Shown piece by piece: positions 1-4,751 of a stretch of 5,479 nucleotides of DNA. Each line of letters begins with the position of its first letter. The stretch's first letter is position 1. Below the pieces are notes generated by a model. That model made no database searches. It saw nothing but the letters and a program-made list of their open reading frames with translations, and had not been told where the DNA came from. Made by a program: the position numbers and the translations under genes. Source of the stretch: Chloroflexota bacterium (GTDB taxonomy: Bacteria > Chloroflexota > Dehalococcoidia > SM23-28-2); NCBI GenBank assembly GCA_030691665.1, contig JAUYDU010000213.1, forward strand, positions 1 through 5,479. Direction: 5' to 3'.

Positions 1-1
1 C

Positions 2-679
2 GCCAGCATCGCTGCCCTCGCGCTCCTTTTCCTCGTGGGGTCGATCACCGGCAGCGATGTGATCTACTGGGTCTCCCTCGCTCCGGCGGCGGTCCTCATT
101 CTCGCCCTCTTGGTGACCTTCCAGCCGGACACCAGCCCCTACACGGCAGGGGCCAACGACAACGCTACCGGCGCCGCCCTCGTCCTCGCCCTCGCCGAGC
201 AGCTCCAGAGGGAGCCGCTGGCCAACACCGAGGTCTGGGCGCTTTGCAGCGGCTGCGAGGAGGTCGGCTGCTACGGCGCCGCCGCCTTCATCCGCGAGCA
301 CCTACAGGAGCTCCGCGACGCCCGCTTCATCACCCTGGACAGCGTGGGCGGCCCCGGCTCCGGCCCCTGCTACATCACCCGCGAGGGCATGACCCGGGCC
401 TACCGCTCCGACCCAGGTCTCCTGGCCCTGGCCGGCCAGATCGCCGCCCAGCGGCCCGAGCTGGGCGCCTACGCCAAGGTGATGTCCCTGGGCTTCACCG
501 AGGGCGCCATCGGCATCAAGAACGGCCTGCCCAGCCTGACCTTCGTCAACCTGCGGCCCGACGGCGTCCTCCCCTACTGGCACCGCCCGGACGACGTCTT
601 CGAGCACGTCGACGCCGACGTCCTGGCCCGCACTCAGGCCTTCCTCTGGGAGCTCCTCCAGCGCATCGACACCAGGTAG
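2..679 (+). CDS. M28-family zinc metallopeptidase with embedded membrane segments (3' part)
   Basis: The reading frame is open from base 2, so the true start lies upstream. The visible 225 residues begin with two hydrophobic stretches (about bases 2-50 and 59-120, the second reading WVSLAPAAVLILALLVTF). A cytosolic or extracytosolic M28 peptidase core follows. Metal-site motifs seen are GANDNATG (Asp codon at 158), CEEVGCYGA (Glu pair at 257-262, catalytic base plus metal ligand), ITLDSVGG (Asp at 338) and a late YWHRPDD (His at 581). These are the usual co-catalytic zinc ligands of aminopeptidase-type M28 enzymes; the first His ligand must be upstream of the window. The helices sit immediately before GANDNATG, that is, inside the catalytic domain rather than at its N-terminus, which implies a membrane-anchored peptidase. 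Substrate is unknown. The stop is TAG at 677-679. Family is certain; the detailed role is not. Confidence 0.9.
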   Translation, partial: ASIAALALLFLVGSITGSDVIYWVSLAPAAVLILALLVTFQPDTSPYTAGANDNATGAALVLALAEQLQREPLANTEVWALCSGCEEVGCYGAAAFIREHLQELRDARFITLDSVGGPGSGPCYITREGMTRAYRSDPGLLALAGQIAAQRPELGAYAKVMSLGFTEGAIGIKNGLPSLTFVNLRPDGVLPYWHRPDDVFEHVDADVLARTQAFLWELLQRIDTR

Positions 680-691
680 GGCCAGGTAGGG
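672..691. repeat. Tandem 10-bp direct repeat across a stop codon
   Basis: CCAGGTAGGG occurs twice without a gap, at 672-681 and 682-691. The first copy contains the peptidase stop codon, and the second carries the same TAG ten bases later. It looks like a small slippage duplication and adjoins the following hairpin. Confidence 0.8.
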
Positions 692-710
692 CAGGGCCCC
701 AGCCCTGCCC
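689..710 (+). terminator. Hairpin after the M28 gene, possible terminator
   Basis: A perfect 9-bp stem, GGGCAGGGC (689-697) with GCCCTGCCC (702-710), closes a CCCA loop ten bases after the peptidase stop. No T tract follows (next bases ACCGTCGGGC), so it lacks the second half of a classical intrinsic terminator. It may still slow polymerase or protect the 3' end. Confidence 0.5.
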
Positions 711-736
711 ACCGTCGGGCAAAACTGCTCCCCTTC

Positions 737-745
737 TGCTAAGAT
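737..745 (+). promoter_or_regulatory. Candidate extended -10 promoter for the PIG-L gene
   Basis: TGCTAAGAT reads as an extended -10 (TG, one base, TAAGAT at 740-745) in the only relatively A+T-rich patch of this gap. No convincing -35 is found 16-18 bases upstream. Transcription would start near 752, giving a leader of about 50 bases before the ATG at 802. It follows the hairpin at 689-710, which suggests the deacetylase can be transcribed independently of the peptidase. Confidence 0.35.
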
Positions 746-801
746 GGAACGAGGCGCGTCTCGGCGCGTCGACTTTCTAGTTGTTCCAAACGTTGGTTTC
801 C

Positions 802-1497
802 ATGAACCCAGACAAGGTAATGGTCATCGTCGCCCACCCCGACGACGCCGAGTTCCTGGCCGGCGGCACGGTCGCCACCTGGGCCCGCGACGGTGCCAGC
901 GTCGTCTACGTCATCGCCACCAGCGGCGACAAGGGCAGCGACGACCCCCAGATGACCAGCGAAGAGCTGAGGCGCATCCGCGAGGACGAGGAGCGCCGGG
1001 CCGCCCACCGCCTGGGCGTCAGCGAGGTGGTGTTCCTGGGCTACGAGGACAGCATGCTCGAGCCAACCCTGGCCCTGCGCCGCGACCTGGTGCGCGCGGT
1101 CCGCCGCTACCAGCCGTCCATCGTCATCACCTTCGACCCCACCAACCGCTTCATCACTGACAACTACCCCAACCACCCCGACCACCGCGCCGCCGGCGAC
1201 GCCGCCGTGGACGCCGTCTTCCCGGCCGCCCGCGATCGCCTTACCTTCCCCGAGCTCTTGGAGGAGGGCCTGGAGCCCCACAAGGTGCAGGAGATCTGGC
1301 TGGGCGCCACTCGCGATCCCAACCACTGGCTGGACATCGAGACCGTCCTCCAGGATAAGATCGAGGCCCTGCGCATCCACGACAGCCAGCTCCGCCAGTT
1401 CCCCCTGGAGGAATTCATCCCGGGGATGGCCAAGTGGCAGGCGGAAGGCAGCCCCTACACCTACGCCGAGAGCTTCCGACGCCTCGTCCTGGCTTAG
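802..1497 (+). CDS. PIG-L/LmbE-family zinc deacetylase
   Basis: This 231-residue protein has the PIG-L (LmbE-like) N-acetyl-sugar deacetylase fold. The first strand leads into AHPDDAE (residues 11-17), whose His12 and Asp15 should bind zinc and Asp14 act as general base. The second motif NHPDHRAAG supplies the third zinc ligand, His128. Between them are GDKGSDDP, the helix EELRRIREDEERRAAHRLG and the strand SEVVFLGYEDSML, typical of the family, as is the length. Family members deacetylate GlcNAc-type groups (MshB in mycothiol, BshB in bacillithiol, PIG-L in GPI anchors); nothing here identifies the substrate. I chose ATG 802 because the protein aligns from just before the first strand. An in-frame TTG at 781 would add seven residues unlike the family. 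No good Shine-Dalgarno site precedes either start. No glycosyltransferase lies next to it, so the pathway cannot be read from context. Confidence 0.92.
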   Translation: MNPDKVMVIVAHPDDAEFLAGGTVATWARDGASVVYVIATSGDKGSDDPQMTSEELRRIREDEERRAAHRLGVSEVVFLGYEDSMLEPTLALRRDLVRAVRRYQPSIVITFDPTNRFITDNYPNHPDHRAAGDAAVDAVFPAARDRLTFPELLEEGLEPHKVQEIWLGATRDPNHWLDIETVLQDKIEALRIHDSQLRQFPLEEFIPGMAKWQAEGSPYTYAESFRRLVLA

Positions 1498-1560
1498 CCC
1501 GCCGCGCGACCAACGCCGGCTGGGAGATGACGAGGTCCTGAGGAGTTTCTCCCCAGGGCC

Positions 1561-1572
1561 CCTGCATGCAGG
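1561..1572. repeat. Perfect 12-bp palindrome
   Basis: CCTGCATGCAGG is fully self-complementary and lies in the gap between the convergent PIG-L and secreted-repeat-protein genes. It could be a protein-binding site or chance in G+C-rich DNA; no promoter is evident beside it. Confidence 0.5.
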
Positions 1573-1662
1573 TCGTAGGTGGAGCCCGCCTGCGGCCGGC
1601 TTCGCTGCTACCGTCCACACGAGGAAACATGTCAAGAGATCGGCCCCCAGCGTTGGCTCCCT

Positions 1663-1693
1663 GGAGGGGCCAGGCCTCACGCCTGGCCCCTCC
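1663..1693. terminator. Perfect 13-bp hairpin between convergent genes
   Basis: GGAGGGGCCAGGC (1663-1675) pairs perfectly with GCCTGGCCCCTCC (1681-1693) around a CTCAC loop. It lies 165 bases after the PIG-L stop and 41 bases beyond the stop of the opposing gene, where a shared bidirectional terminator would be expected. Neither strand has a T tract after the stem, so termination by this hairpin alone is uncertain. It is the strongest hairpin in the gap; the rest of 1498-1734 shows nothing I can call coding. Confidence 0.55.
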
Positions 1694-1734
1694 CTCGTCT
1701 TGGCGGACGTGGCGTTCTTCGGATGGCTACACGA

Positions 1735-3180
1735 CTACGAGTCCAGCGTCCTCACTGAGTCGCAGGCATGGAAGCTCAGACCGTCGACGGTTTCACCATC
1801 CAGGCACGCTTCGGTATCCCCCATCTGGATATTGGTCTGCCGCGTCTCGTAGTGGAGAACGGCGTCCAGATGGGTGTCGCCGTTCACGTCCTGGTAGTGG
1901 ACGGTGTTGTGGGCCTCGGTCGCATCGCCCGCGAACACCACGGTCGAGTAGTCCACGTTTGTGACGTCAAAGCTGGCCGAACCCAGGATCGCCACGGGAA
2001 TAACGCCCTTGTTGGACAGCTTGATGGAGTTGGGGTCGCTGCCGGGCTTGATGTCGATCTCCACCGGGACAGGGGGCGGAGGGATGGGTTCCAGGCTCAG
2101 CAGCGCCCAGGACGTTTCCAGCAAGAGATCGCCTGCACCGTGACCGCATCCCGGTCCCCAAGACCCATCCGGGTTCTGATGGCTCACTAGGTAGGTTGAC
2201 GTCTGGTCAAGCCAGTCGCCGACCACAGGAAGCGTGTCTAAGGCATCACCGTAGGCCTGGAGACCTTTGCTCATGGTGAACGTCGCCTGGTAGTCGCCCT
2301 GCCAGCCGGGCTGGCAGGCAGCGTTCCAGTTCGCCTCGATGAAGGCAACCGCGGCCTGCGCGGTCGAGTCACCTACAGGTCTTCCCACCAGGGCCATCTC
2401 GTACAGAAGGTTCCCTGTCCTTAGTATGTTGCCCATATCCGACCCGCAGGGCGGCGGGCCCCCAAGGAAGTAGCCCGAACCACCGCTCACAGGGTGCTGG
2501 ACGTTATCAATGTAGGTCTCCAGCTTCGCCAGAACGTTGGGGTCCACCGTCAGCCCGAAGCCGAACGCGGGATGGATGGCAAACCCGATCCCCATGGTGG
2601 CGTAGCCGCTGTTGGACTGGTCAGACCAGCCGATGTCGTTCGCCGAGTACCCCCAGCCGCCGATTTCGCAGCCGCCGTCGTTCTGGGCGTCTTCCATCCA
2701 GTCCAGCATCCCTCCCAGCACCTGCTGGTAGGTCCAGCCGTCGACGGGGCTACCCGGAACGGATACCGTCCTCGTAGGCGCTCGGGTTTCGGATAGGGCG
2801 ATCATGTTTATCCCGGTTTCGTACACGGGCATGCTGGGCAGCCACACGAGGCCGCCGCTTTCCTGCACCATGGCGAATATGCAGTCCAGGCCGTCCTGCA
2901 CTTGCGCGTTGTACTCATAAGCAGGGTCAAACGGGTCAAGCGGCGGATCCTGCTCGTACGGCCGTTCTGCGAACTTCCAGACGGCCATGCCAGTAGGTCC
3001 CGCCAGTCCATATGGGCCGTACCAGCAGCCGTCGGGGGCCTGCTGCGCTGCCAGCCACGCCAGACCGTTCTCTATGGCGGCCTCTATTTCTGGCTCGCTG
3101 GCCGCCCTGGCCGAGAACCCGCCGACCAACAGCGGCACCATCAGGGCGATGGCCAGTACCAGCTTGCTTGCGATCTTCAT
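1735..3180 (-). CDS. Secreted prenyltransferase/squalene-oxidase-repeat protein with C-terminal IDIKPGS domain
   Basis: This 481-residue protein starts with a clear signal peptide: MKIASK, a hydrophobic core LVLAIALMVPLLVGG, and SARA-ASE as a likely cleavage site after residue 26. The body (about 29-365) has the alpha/alpha-barrel repeat signatures of the prenyltransferase and squalene-oxidase group, such as NGLAWLAAQQAPDGCWYG near the N-terminus, GGWGYSANDIGWSDQSNSGY in the middle and SHQNPDGSWGPG near 340. I see no DxDD acid motif of squalene-hopene cyclases, so cyclase activity is unlikely; a binding or structural role is possible. After a PPPPVP linker, residues 373-481 form the domain found at the end of many secreted bacterial proteins (IDIKPGSDPNSIKL, GVIPVAILG), including a DVNGDTHLD loop (431-439) that resembles a calcium-binding site. 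ATG 3180 is chosen because AAGGAGG (3192-3186) lies five bases before it. An in-frame GTG at 3195 would be a start without that site. Codon choice is looser (ATA, GTA, CCA, GAA) than in neighbouring genes. Confidence 0.85.
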   Translation of the reverse strand: MKIASKLVLAIALMVPLLVGGFSARAASEPEIEAAIENGLAWLAAQQAPDGCWYGPYGLAGPTGMAVWKFAERPYEQDPPLDPFDPAYEYNAQVQDGLDCIFAMVQESGGLVWLPSMPVYETGINMIALSETRAPTRTVSVPGSPVDGWTYQQVLGGMLDWMEDAQNDGGCEIGGWGYSANDIGWSDQSNSGYATMGIGFAIHPAFGFGLTVDPNVLAKLETYIDNVQHPVSGGSGYFLGGPPPCGSDMGNILRTGNLLYEMALVGRPVGDSTAQAAVAFIEANWNAACQPGWQGDYQATFTMSKGLQAYGDALDTLPVVGDWLDQTSTYLVSHQNPDGSWGPGCGHGAGDLLLETSWALLSLEPIPPPPVPVEIDIKPGSDPNSIKLSNKGVIPVAILGSASFDVTNVDYSTVVFAGDATEAHNTVHYQDVNGDTHLDAVLHYETRQTNIQMGDTEACLDGETVDGLSFHACDSVRTLDS

Positions 3181-3185
3181 TGGAG

Positions 3186-3192
3186 CCTCCTT
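3186..3192 (-). promoter_or_regulatory. Ribosome binding site that decides the start at 3180
   Basis: On the minus strand AAGGAGG is followed by five bases and ATG (3180-3178). This near-perfect Shine-Dalgarno match favours ATG 3180 over the upstream in-frame GTG at 3195-3193. Confidence 0.85.
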
Positions 3193-3400
3193 CACGAAAC
3201 GAATCGCGCTTCTTACTCCCTAATCCTCCTTACTCCTTCCCCATCACCTCCTCCTGGCGCCAGCACCACCATAGGGCGTGTCCGCTGCGACACTATTGCC
3301 GCCGGATTCGAACAGATCCTGGGTCAAAGCTCAGGGCCCATCCACCCGGCCAAGGCTGAACAGTTCATGGCGCATCACCGCCCTCTCTCTTGCATCCCCC

Positions 3401-3430
3401 TTGCAACCGCCACCGTCGTTTCCCTACAAT
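3401..3430 (+). promoter_or_regulatory. Candidate sigma70-type promoter, plus strand
   Basis: TTGCAA (3401-3406) and TACAAT (3425-3430) are separated by 18 bases; each differs little from the -35 and -10 consensus. A start near 3437 would send a transcript rightwards into the hairpin cluster at 3470-3581, antisense to the minus-strand mini-gene. No plus-strand gene follows, so the product would be an RNA if the promoter is real. Confidence 0.4.
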
Positions 3431-3445
3431 AGAAATGGCTAGGGT

Positions 3446-3590
3446 GTGTGCCCGCACTCCTTAGCTCCTGGCCCTAGGCGGTGCTTACCGCCCGGGGCCT
3501 CTTCTCGTTTGCTCTCACAGGGCAAAAGAGAAGGCTGACCTGTTTCGGTCAGCCTACGCTGGCGTCAAATCTAATTTCGCCGAGGCACGC
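3446..3590 (+). ncRNA. Candidate structured RNA (hairpin cluster), strand uncertain
   Basis: Four stem-loops follow one another. The first is 3470-3499 (GGCCC/GGGCC outside GGCGGT-GCTT-ACCGCC). The second is 3501-3533 (CTTCTC and TTTGC with GCAAA and GAGAAG, one mismatch). The third is 3532-3555 (AGGCTGACC with GGTCAGCCT). The fourth is 3561-3581 (GGCG and AAAT with ATTT and CGCC). A further stem of GTGTGCC (3446-3452) with GGCACGC (3584-3590), one G-T pair, could close them as a multi-branch domain. The candidate plus-strand promoter ends just before it. It matches no RNA class I know: I find no tmRNA, SRP, RNase P, 6S or riboswitch core motif. The third hairpin is better explained as a minus-strand terminator, so the whole may be a coincidence of shorter elements. 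Confidence 0.25.
3523..3555 (-). terminator. Rho-independent terminator, minus strand
   Basis: Read on the minus strand, AGGCTGACC (3555-3547) pairs with GGTCAGCCT (3540-3532) around a six-base GAAACA loop. The stem runs straight into TTCTCTTTT (3532-3524). A 9-bp G+C-rich stem plus a T-rich tail is the best intrinsic terminator in the window. It begins inside the stop codon of the 16-codon ORF. It could also end read-through transcripts from the DUF3090 operon. Confidence 0.7.
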
Positions 3591-3604
3591 CTTGCCCGCG
3601 ACAT
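3554..3604 (-). CDS. Candidate 16-residue small protein or leader peptide
   Basis: ATG at 3604-3602 opens a 16-codon frame, MSRARRASAKLDLTPA, closed by TAG at 3556-3554. A strong Shine-Dalgarno site, GGAGGAG (3615-3609), lies four bases before the ATG, or six if GGAGG is used. A promoter ends about 20 bases further upstream, and the stop codon overlaps the base of a terminator stem. The frame is too short to judge by composition and I recognise no relative. The peptide is Arg/Ser/Ala-rich, without a hydrophobic segment and without a run of one amino acid as in biosynthetic leader peptides. What supports it is the arrangement: promoter, ribosome site, ORF and terminator in 140 bases. It could be a small protein, a regulatory leader for the secreted-protein gene about 340 bases downstream, or chance. 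Confidence 0.4.
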   Translation of the reverse strand: MSRARRASAKLDLTPA

Positions 3605-3634
3605 GCCGCTCCTCCGCCCCCCAAGGACGCCTAC

Positions 3635-3662
3635 ACTTTACACCTTATCCACGCTTTGTCAA
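3635..3662 (-). promoter_or_regulatory. Sigma70-type promoter upstream of the 16-codon ORF
   Basis: On the minus strand a perfect -35 TTGACA (3662-3657), a 16-base spacer and TAAAGT (3640-3635) predict a start near 3628, about 13 bases before the Shine-Dalgarno site of the 16-codon ORF. The -10 matches four of six consensus bases. Confidence 0.5.
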
Positions 3663-3673
3663 CCCTTTTGACA
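3657..3673. promoter_or_regulatory. Inverted repeat over the -35 box, possible operator
   Basis: TGTCAA (3657-3662) and TTGACA (3668-3673) form a perfect inverted repeat with a CCCTT centre. One arm is the -35 box of the minus-strand promoter, so a dimeric regulator bound here would block or contact RNA polymerase. No regulator gene is visible in the window. Confidence 0.4.
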
Positions 3674-3778
3674 CCCCAACTTCCAAGAACTTTCGCCCAT
3701 CCGGAACAAGCCGTGCCGAACCTGCTCAGCCCCCTCCGTTTGTCCGCTCCCCATCCGCTGTGAGTTCCTCCCGCCCCC

Positions 3779-3806
3779 GGTTCTGGGTTCTCGGTTCTTG
3801 GTTCCG
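3779..3806. repeat. Four tandem imperfect heptamers
   Basis: GGTTCTG, GGTTCTC, GGTTCTT and GGTTCCG follow each other head to tail in the gap downstream of the small Cys-ended gene. The core GGTTCT is constant in the first three. This is a simple-sequence repeat of unknown role. Confidence 0.75.
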
Positions 3807-3859
3807 CGCCGCAGGCGCTTCTACCCTTCCTGAGCCTGACCAGGCTCCTCGGCGCCCGC

Positions 3860-4039
3860 TCAGCACCCCGGCTGGCCCAGGTTGCCGCAGCAGGACTGGC
3901 GCAGCCTCAGCTTCAGCCAGTTGTTCCTCAGGATGAGCCTCAGCTTTTGCCCCAGGGGAATCGGCGCCCGCAGGTTCCGCCAGAACATGCGCGGGTCAGG
4001 TGATGGTTTCCGCTTTGGCTCGTCGGACGCGCCGCTCAT
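3860..4039 (-). CDS. Small basic protein with C-terminal CCGNLGQPGC motif
   Basis: This 59-residue protein begins MSGASDEPKRKPSPDPRMFW, continues with a basic amphipathic segment (RNLRAPIPLGQKLRLILRNN, then WLKLRLRQ) and ends in CCGNLGQPGC, the last Cys being the final residue. Three Cys in ten residues suggest metal binding, a lipid or thioether link, or redox chemistry, but no function is established here. I have a general impression of short bacterial proteins with a similar CCGN-x-G-x-PGC ending, which I cannot verify. The ATG lies 17 bases after the DUF3090 stop on the same strand, so the two are almost certainly co-transcribed. The Shine-Dalgarno site is weak (GGGGAAAGAG, rather distant), which fits translational coupling. 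A longer frame to 4207 exists but overlaps DUF3090 and has low-complexity composition, so I reject that start. Confidence 0.65.
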   Translation of the reverse strand: MSGASDEPKRKPSPDPRMFWRNLRAPIPLGQKLRLILRNNWLKLRLRQSCCGNLGQPGC

Positions 4040-4056
4040 GTCCCGTTCTCTTTCCC

Positions 4057-4662
4057 CTACCGCAGCATCTCCAGGTCTCGCTTCGGCCGATGGCCGTTGG
4101 AGCGGGCGCAGACGTGACCCTCCGGGTCGATGGGACAGAGGCAGAGCCGGCATAGGGGGCGGCCCGCCGCCACCACCGCTTCGATCATCGCTATCAGGTC
4201 GTGGCACTGCTGGAGGCTGGCTCGACAGGCCAGGGCCGCCTCTGCTTCCTCCCCCTCCTCTTCGATATCGTAGGCGAATAGAACCACGTTCTCCCTCGCC
4301 TGATCGTAACCCAGGCCCAGACGGCCGACCTTGATATCCAGCGAAGGTTGCTCAGGGAAGGGAGGGAGAGCAGAAAGAGCAGCCTCTGCCGAAGGAGCCT
4401 GCCCTGAGCCTGCCGAAGGAGCCTGCCCTGAGCCCGCCTCCGCCGGAGGCGGACCAGCCTCTGGCTGGGAAGGGAACTCTTCCGTCCTGCCCAGTCGCAC
4501 CAGCAGGCGCATCAGAGCCAGGGCCAGCGCCTGGAGCTGCTCCTTCTCCAGCCACAGAGATGCCGTTCGCTCGCCGCTGCGCAGGCGCAGGCGGAAAGTT
4601 CGCTGGCCGGGGACGCCTACGGCCTCGGCCTCGATGCTGCTGACGCTGCCGAAGTCCACCAC
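4057..4662 (-). CDS. DUF3090 (TIGR03847-type) conserved protein with C-terminal Cys/His cluster
   Basis: The protein is 201 residues from GTG 4662. Its N-terminal half, DFGSVSSIEAEAVGVPGQRTFRLRL and the LWLEKEQLQALALALMRLL helix, is characteristic of DUF3090. The C-terminal part has DIKVGRLGLGYDQARENVVLFAYD, an acidic stretch, and RPLCRLCLCPIDPEGHVCARSNGHRP, where Cys171, Cys174, Cys176, His183 and Cys185 look like a zinc-ribbon-type site. Family members are widespread in Actinobacteria and Chloroflexota; function is unknown. Between the halves lies an Ala/Pro/Gly/Ser-rich linker holding two in-frame copies of GSGQAPSA, encoded by a tandem DNA repeat. AAAGGTAGGG (4680-4671) eight bases before GTG 4662 supports this start; an adjacent GTG at 4659 is equally possible. 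An upstream frame to 4791 would translate intergenic repeat sequence and is rejected. The next gene follows after 17 bases. Confidence 0.85.
   Translation of the reverse strand: MVDFGSVSSIEAEAVGVPGQRTFRLRLRSGERTASLWLEKEQLQALALALMRLLVRLGRTEEFPSQPEAGPPPAEAGSGQAPSAGSGQAPSAEAALSALPPFPEQPSLDIKVGRLGLGYDQARENVVLFAYDIEEEGEEAEAALACRASLQQCHDLIAMIEAVVAAGRPLCRLCLCPIDPEGHVCARSNGHRPKRDLEMLR
4387..4434. repeat. Two perfect tandem copies of a dispersed 24-bp repeat
   Basis: Bases 4387-4410 and 4411-4434 are identical 24-mers (TGCCGAAGGAGCC then TGCCCTGAGCC). Each is eight codons long and in frame with DUF3090, giving GSGQAPSA twice. A 25-base stretch (4395-4419) recurs exactly at 4815-4839, and a diverged copy lies at 4752-4774. 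The unit contains an internal direct repeat (GCCTGCC, CTGA, GCCTGCC). Repeats of this type are in my recollection scattered in many Chloroflexota genomes, where they yield peptides such as LRQAQG or ACPEPAEG. Confidence 0.85.
4434..4452. repeat. 8-bp-arm inverted repeat abutting the tandem repeat
   Basis: CCGCCTCC (4434-4441) and GGAGGCGG (4445-4452) form a perfect hairpin with a three-base loop inside the DUF3090 linker, directly after the second 24-bp copy. It may be part of the same inserted repeat cluster. Confidence 0.6.
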
Positions 4663-4687
4663 GGCAACTACCCTACCTTTCGCCCCC

Positions 4688-4715
4688 AGTGTACAGCACG
4701 AAGCCAGGTTGACAA
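4688..4715 (-). promoter_or_regulatory. Candidate promoter of the DUF3090 operon
   Basis: On the minus strand TTGTCA (4715-4710, five of six to consensus), a 16-base spacer and TACACT (4693-4688) predict a start near 4681, about 20 bases before GTG 4662 and at the edge of its ribosome site. The -35 overlaps that of the plus-strand promoter. Confidence 0.4.
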
Positions 4716-4738
4716 TACGGCAAAGGAGGCGATATATG
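4709..4738 (+). promoter_or_regulatory. Candidate promoter of the amidase gene
   Basis: A perfect -35 TTGACA (4709-4714), an 18-base spacer and TATATG (4733-4738) predict a start near 4745, leaving a 65-base leader that contains the diverged repeat copy. The spacer contains AAGGAGG (4723-4729), which also resembles a ribosome site for an ATG at 4736; both roles cannot hold in the same transcript. Confidence 0.45.
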
Positions 4739-4751
4739 GAGATACCACTCG

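Larger units (their letters stand above)
3196..3859. other. Long intergenic region rich in hairpins and signals
   Basis: About 660 bases lie between the secreted-protein gene and the small Cys-ended gene, both read leftwards. I see no ordinary gene here. Next to the secreted-protein gene, the leader contains extra Shine-Dalgarno-like tracts on the minus strand (AAGGAGG at 3231-3225, AAGGAG at 3238-3233, AGGAGGAGG at 3255-3247). Further along are a plus-strand promoter candidate (3401-3430), a run of four hairpins (3470-3581), a minus-strand mini-gene with promoter and terminator (3662-3524) and a heptamer repeat (3779-3806). Bases 3674-3778 are C-rich and show nothing recognisable. The frames that stay open here have the composition of non-coding G+C-rich DNA. 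Confidence 0.6.

Noticed and set aside
781..801. TTG start seven codons upstream of the PIG-L ATG
   Set aside because: It has no ribosome site, the added residues are not family-like, and the ATG at 802 sits just before the conserved first strand.
739..1680. Long minus-strand frame of 313 codons opposite the PIG-L gene
   Set aside because: It is antisense to a clear PIG-L enzyme with intact zinc motifs; open antisense frames are expected in high-G+C coding DNA. Its Gly/Val/Ala-rich translation matches no family.
3300..3325. GTTCGAATCC on the minus strand, like a tRNA T-loop
   Set aside because: The flanking bases cannot form a 5-bp T-stem, and no acceptor, D or anticodon arm can be built around it.
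3832..3847. GAGCCT-GACC-AGGCTC hairpin as terminator of the DUF3090 operon
   Set aside because: The stem is only 6 bp and the minus-strand sequence after it (AGGAAGGG) is not T-rich. The terminator at 3555-3523 is a better candidate for ending read-through.
3481..3936. Plus-strand frame of 151 codons in the intergenic region
   Set aside because: It begins at a GTG inside a hairpin, lacks a ribosome site, has Pro/Ser/Arg-rich non-coding composition and runs into the 3' end of the small Cys-ended gene on the other strand.
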